Assembly: GCF_039535235.1 (NCBI RefSeq)
Contig: NZ_BAAAWU010000001.1
Span: forward strand, 496,001-560,000
Direction of reading: 5' to 3'
DNA length: 64,000 bases
From: Streptomyces roseoviridis
Lineage (GTDB): Bacteria; Actinomycetota; Actinomycetes; Streptomycetales; Streptomycetaceae
Shown here: one piece after another, positions 60,805 through 64,000 of the stretch
How positions within the stretch are numbered: the stretch's first letter is position 1
How the letters are laid out: every line of letters begins with the position of its first letter
Notes under the pieces: generated by a model
What the model was told of the DNA's origin: nothing
Databases searched by the model: none
Seen by the model: the letters and a program-made list of their open reading frames with translations, nothing else
Made by a program: the position numbers and the translations under genes

Positions 60805-62807
60805 CCCTGGAGAGCCCGGCGGCGGCTCCCGCGACGCAGCCGCTGGCCGCCGCCGCCGGTCCCCAGGACGCCTCCAGGGGGCTGACCGCCCACGCCTGCT
60901 GGTACCCGGCGGTGGACCCCGGCGGCGAACGAGCGGCGTTCATCTGTGACCGCGGGGGCGTGCCGCAGCTGTGGGTGGGCGCGGTGGACGGCGAGGAGGC
61001 GCGCCTGCTGGACGCCGGTCCGGACCACGTCACCGAGGTGTCCTGGTCGCCGGACGGGCAGTGGATCGCGTACACCGTCGCGCCCGGCGGCAGCGGCCAC
61101 ACGCGGGTGCTGTGCGTCCGCCCGGACGGCTCGGACCGCCGGATCATGTCCGGCGCCGATCCGGACTCCTCGGCCTACCTGGGCTGCTGGACCCGGGACG
61201 GCGCGGCGCTCGCGGTCACGATCGCGGAGCCCGTCGCCGACCGGCCCGATCTCCTCGCGCTGGCCGAGCGCCCCGCGGGGTGGACCGAGCGCGACGGACA
61301 CGCCGTCCTCCTCGGCGCCGGGACGCACGGCACCGAGGACGGCGGGCCCCCGGTCCACGACCGGCTCACCGCCTACCTCCTCGACCCGGCGGGGACCACC
61401 GCCCCCGTCCTCCTGGCCGACGAGACCGAGGCGGCGACGCTCCGCGTGTGCGACGTCAGCCCGGACGGGCGCCTGGCCCTGCTGCGCCGCGGTCCGCGCG
61501 GAGAACGCGAGGCGGTGGTGGTCCGCCTGCCCGACCGGACGCCCGTCTGCACGCTGCCCGTCGCGGACGGCGACCCGTGGATCGGCCGCTTCTCCCCCGA
61601 CGGCCGTACGGTGTGGCTGCGCAGCGACCACCAGCGGGAGTTCGCGGCGCTGCTCGCCCTGGACCTCGACGAGACGGGGGCGCGGACCGGCCTGACGGTC
61701 GTCGCCGAACGCCACGGATGTGACCTGGAGCTGCTCTCCTTCGTGGAGAACGGCCGGCGCGCCGCGCTCTCCTGGAACGTCCGCGGCACCAGCGAACTGG
61801 AGACGCTGCCGCTCGCGGAACCGGGCGCGGCGCCGCCCGCGCCCCGAGCGGTGGAGCTGGCGCACGAGGTGGTCACCCGGGTCACGCCGGCCGGGCCGTA
61901 CGGGATGCTGGTCGCCCTGTCGGGATCCCAGCGCAGGCCCGGGGTGTGGCGCGTGCCGGGCACCGGCGCCGCCGTGCGTACGCCGTGGTCGGCGCGGGAC
62001 GCGGAGACCGTCCCGCCGGGGCCTCCCCCCGTACGGCCGGTGCCCCTGCGGCCGACGGCCCGCGACGGGCTGCTCCTGGGCGGCTGGTACCACCGGGCGC
62101 CGGGGCGCGGCCCCGGGGAACCCGCGCCGTGCGTGCTCCATCTGCACGGCGGCCCCGAGGAGCAGGAACGCCCGGTCTTCGCCCCGCTCTACCACGAGCT
62201 GCTGGGCCGGGGGCTGGACGTCTTCGCCCCGGACGTCCGGGGCTCCTCGGGCTGGGGGCGTTCCTTCCGCGACGCCGACCTCGGCGAGGGGCGTTTCGCG
62301 GCCATCGACGACGTGGCCGACTGCGCGGCCCACGTGATCGAGGCGGGTCTCGCCGACCCGCGCCGCCTCGCCGTCATGGGTCACTCGTACGGCGGTTACC
62401 TCACGCTCGCCTCCCTCGTGTGGCACCCCGAACTGTTCCGTACGGGCGTCACGGTCTGCGGGATGTCGGACTTCGGCACCTTCTTCGCCGGCACCGAACC
62501 GTGGCTGGCGAAATCGGCGGCCCACAAGTACGGCCACCCCGACCGCGACCGGGCCCTGCTCCACGCCCTGTCCCCGATGAGCCGCGTCGACGCCCTGCGC
62601 GTCCCGCTGCTCGCGGTCCACGGCGAGCACGACACCAACGTCCCGCCCCGCGAATCCGAACAGATCGTCCACGCGGCCCGCGAACGGGGCCTGGAGGCCG
62701 AGCTGCTCCTCCTCCACGAGGAGGGCCACGACTTCCGCCGCGCGGAGAGCCGCCGGCTCTTCCGGCGGACGGCAGCGGACTGGCTGGAGCGCTGGCTCAC
62801 GGCGTGA
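60777..62807 (+). CDS. cytosolic S9 family prolyl oligopeptidase-like peptidase
   Basis: A 676-residue peptidase without signal peptide. Residues ~40-420 form a WD40-like propeller (EVSWSPDGQWIAYTVAPGG, CDVSPDGRLALLRRGPRGE); the C-terminal alpha/beta hydrolase has the triad Ser537 (GHSYGGY), Asp619 (HGEHDTNVP) and His651 (EEGHDFR), plus HLHGGPEEQE for the oxyanion hole. ATG at 60777 lies inside the 3' end of the amidotransferase gene (28-base overlap), with GGAG immediately before it. Acts on short peptides, perhaps turning over the cluster's product. Confidence 0.88.
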   Translation: MAADARHRLTLESPAAAPATQPLAAAAGPQDASRGLTAHACWYPAVDPGGERAAFICDRGGVPQLWVGAVDGEEARLLDAGPDHVTEVSWSPDGQWIAYTVAPGGSGHTRVLCVRPDGSDRRIMSGADPDSSAYLGCWTRDGAALAVTIAEPVADRPDLLALAERPAGWTERDGHAVLLGAGTHGTEDGGPPVHDRLTAYLLDPAGTTAPVLLADETEAATLRVCDVSPDGRLALLRRGPRGEREAVVVRLPDRTPVCTLPVADGDPWIGRFSPDGRTVWLRSDHQREFAALLALDLDETGARTGLTVVAERHGCDLELLSFVENGRRAALSWNVRGTSELETLPLAEPGAAPPAPRAVELAHEVVTRVTPAGPYGMLVALSGSQRRPGVWRVPGTGAAVRTPWSARDAETVPPGPPPVRPVPLRPTARDGLLLGGWYHRAPGRGPGEPAPCVLHLHGGPEEQERPVFAPLYHELLGRGLDVFAPDVRGSSGWGRSFRDADLGEGRFAAIDDVADCAAHVIEAGLADPRRLAVMGHSYGGYLTLASLVWHPELFRTGVTVCGMSDFGTFFAGTEPWLAKSAAHKYGHPDRDRALLHALSPMSRVDALRVPLLAVHGEHDTNVPPRESEQIVHAARERGLEAELLLLHEEGHDFRRAESRRLFRRTAADWLERWLTA

Positions 62808-63001
62808 GAGCGGCGTCATCAACGCGTCGGCCGCGACCGGGCCCGACGGGGCCGTCGGCGCGGCCGGGCGTCAATTCGTCCAAGTCGCCTTGTGGCGGGC
62901 ACATTTCTCGTAGTGTTGGCGCGTCAAGCTCTTCCGCCTGCTCGGCTGATCGGATTCCGCACCCGTGCCGAGGTTCGGTGCCAGGCAGGTAGGAGAGCTG
63001 G

Positions 63002-63115
63002 ATGTTACGAGGTCCGGGTAGGCGTCGCCGCCCCACACCGCCCGGAGACGGGTGGTGGGGTCGGCTGGCCGCGTGGTCGTTGATCCACCTTCTGTGGTGG
63101 GTCATCGACCGCTAG
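63002..63115 (+). CDS. 37-residue membrane peptide
   Basis: A short ORF with AGGAG six bases before its ATG. The N-terminal 15 residues are Arg/Pro-rich; the C-terminal half LAAWSLIHLLWWVIDR is a single hydrophobic, Trp-rich helix. Looks like a type I toxin, membrane regulator or small structural peptide, but I recognise no family. The coding region overlaps a large hairpin. Possible promoter: CTTGTG / TAGTGT with a 16-base spacer near 62890-62917. Confidence 0.6.
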   Translation: MLRGPGRRRRPTPPGDGWWGRLAAWSLIHLLWWVIDR

Positions 63116-63123
63116 CCAGCCGA
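63061..63123 (+). other. large imperfect hairpin over the small peptide's 3' half
   Basis: Arms TCGGCTGGC / GCCAGCCGA, then GGTCG / CGACC, TGA / TCA and CCACC / GGTGG around a TTCTGT loop, about 63 bases. It covers the last ~18 codons and the stop of the 37-residue ORF. Could be a structured RNA, an mRNA stabiliser or a mobile-element end. Confidence 0.6.
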
Positions 63124-63180
63124 CCACTCGTGACCGCTCAGGGCCGCCCACTTTCCAGGCTTGCGGTCCTGGGCGCCGAC

Positions 63181-63216
63181 GGCGGGCGGTTGAGGACGGA
63201 TCCTCGGTCGCCCGCC
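63181..63216 (+). terminator. hairpin, probable terminator
   Basis: GGCGGGCG / CGCCCGCC outer stem and GAGGA / TCCTC inner stem with a CGGA tetraloop, 66 bases after the small peptide stop. Confidence 0.55.
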
Positions 63217-63344
63217 GTACGTCTCGGTACCGGTAACCGAAATACATACCGGAACGCGAATAAGCAACATCCACGAGCTTAGAGCAGTCGGTTAACTTAT
63301 TTGGGTCAAACGCCGGAAGAACCCACCGCTTACGTATGGGGGTT
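63217..63344. other. AT-richer segment of unclear origin
   Basis: About 128 bases with markedly lower GC than anything else in the last 20 kb, just before the truncated end of the guanine deaminase remnant. No gene, tRNA cloverleaf or IS end could be confirmed. Probably foreign or rearranged DNA. Confidence 0.45.
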
Positions 63345-63849
63345 AGCAGCCGCGTCCACGCCGTTCCGGGGTGGCGGCCCAGTCCAGGACGGTGAAGTCG
63401 GCTTCCTTGCCGGCGAGGAAGTTGCCGATGACCCGGTCGAGGTCGAGCGCCTGGGCGCCGCCGAGGGTGGCGAGGCAGAAGCCGCGGTGGGCGGACAGTC
63501 CGCGGCCGCGCAGGGCGGTGACCTTGTACCCCTCGTCGAGGGTGCGCAGCATAAGTAGCGCGTGCCCGCGCCGATGTCGGTTCCCGTGCCGACGCGCACG
63601 CGCTGGTCGCGGGCCGCGTGCAGGTCGAACAGGCCGCTGCCGAGGAACAGGTCGGACATGGGGCGGAACGCAAGGGCCGACCCGGCGGCGGCCAGCCGGG
63701 CGCGGTCGCTGTCGTCGATCCGCCTGTTCGACGCCGGCGTCCCTGCGGCAGGCGGGCGCGTACGGCTCGCGGTCCATCAGGACCTTCCCGCACAGCATCC
63801 GCAGGTCGCGCCGGTCGGCCCGCTCGAAGAACGTGGACGCAGGGGTCAT
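63345..63849 (-). pseudogene. guanine deaminase remnant
   Basis: Pieces of a guanine deaminase spread over two frames. From the start: MTPASTFFERADRRDLRMLC (frame one), then RLAAAGSALAFRPMSDLFLG (frame two), then MLRTLDEGYKVTALRGRGLS and AGKEADFTVLDWAATP (frame one again). The metal-binding HxH N-terminal half and the extreme C-terminus are missing, a long internal segment is deleted, and at least two frameshifts are present. The break at the C-terminal end coincides with the AT-richer segment. Confidence 0.75.
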
Positions 63850-63957
63850 GGGCGCGGTCCTCCGGTGCGGCGCGCGGACGGTGGGACGGTGTGGGCGGTG
63901 ACGGGACGGCACCCTGGAGCGGGGCAGCCCGTACGGTGGCCGGCTCTCGGGCCCGGC

Positions 63958-63972
63958 GGGGCCGTCGGCCCC
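63958..63972. terminator. short GC hairpin near the window end
   Basis: GGGGCC / GGCCCC around GTC. May terminate a gene lying beyond the window; low confidence. Confidence 0.3.
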
Positions 63973-64000
63973 GTCGAGCGGCCCGACGGGGTCAGCGCAC

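Noticed and set aside
63262..63320. tRNA-like stretch (TTAGAGCAGTCGGTTAACT)
   Set aside because: Only a D-arm-like segment; no acceptor stem, anticodon arm or T-arm could be folded around it.

Overview
The window is high-GC DNA with GTG as well as ATG starts, purine-rich ribosome binding sites and tightly overlapping stop/start pairs. Gene content (ammonia-dependent NAD synthetase, gluABCD, a Nur-type nickel operon, F420/PPOX enzyme, GntR-LacI regulators, LexA, secreted glycoside hydrolases and collagenase) points to a Streptomyces or close relative, probably a chromosomal accessory region. No rRNA, tRNA or CRISPR array was recognised.

Layout. 0-6.3 kb: a nickel ABC operon nikABCDE on the minus strand, with a palindrome matching the Nur box and a co-translated unknown gene at its end. 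6.3-12.3 kb: an acyl-CoA dehydrogenase pair plus quinone oxidoreductase, then an XRE-cupin regulator divergent from a thioredoxin-reductase-like enzyme, and a VOC protein. 12.3-15.3 kb: GntR-LacI regulator, SIS isomerase and PIG-L deacetylase, a likely amino-sugar unit. 15.6-21.3 kb: proline-iminopeptidase-like hydrolase, secreted CBM-GH5 glucanase, VOC protein, nadE and a molybdopterin oxidoreductase. 21.4-24.7 kb: gluABCD glutamate-type uptake. 24.8-29.7 kb: assorted genes, including a lipid kinase/PAP2 phosphatase pair.

29.7-39.9 kb is the most coherent system. All genes lie on the minus strand: a secreted M9 collagenase, a three-subunit D-hydroxyproline dehydrogenase, a DapA-family deaminase, two proline-racemase-superfamily enzymes, an ornithine-cyclodeaminase-family reductase and a GntR/FCD regulator. 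A 12-bp motif, GTGACATNNTAC, occurs upstream of four transcription units here (one copy degenerate) and overlaps predicted -10 boxes at two. I read this as one collagen-to-hydroxyproline regulon. The aldehyde dehydrogenase needed to finish the 4-hydroxyproline pathway is not in the window.

40.4-48.9 kb: TetR regulator, exported metallo-amidohydrolase with discoidin domain, exported beta-propeller, two-component system, and exported endonuclease/phosphatase with LamG domain. 49.06-50.31 kb: an IS5-family (IS427-like) element bounded by 19-bp inverted repeats and TA duplications, carrying a passenger gene besides its frameshifted transposase. 50.6-56.9 kb: exported beta-helix protein, K+/H+ antiporter pair, isochorismatase, a LexA-like repressor, a Sua5/YciO protein and a small unknown.

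57.6-62.8 kb holds a second unusual cluster: a GCS2-type carboxylate-amine ligase, a 25-residue coupled ORF, a class II AsnB-type amidotransferase and a cytosolic S9 peptidase, resembling a small-peptide or peptide-amide pathway. It is followed by a 37-residue membrane peptide gene, large hairpins, an AT-richer segment and a decayed guanine deaminase gene.
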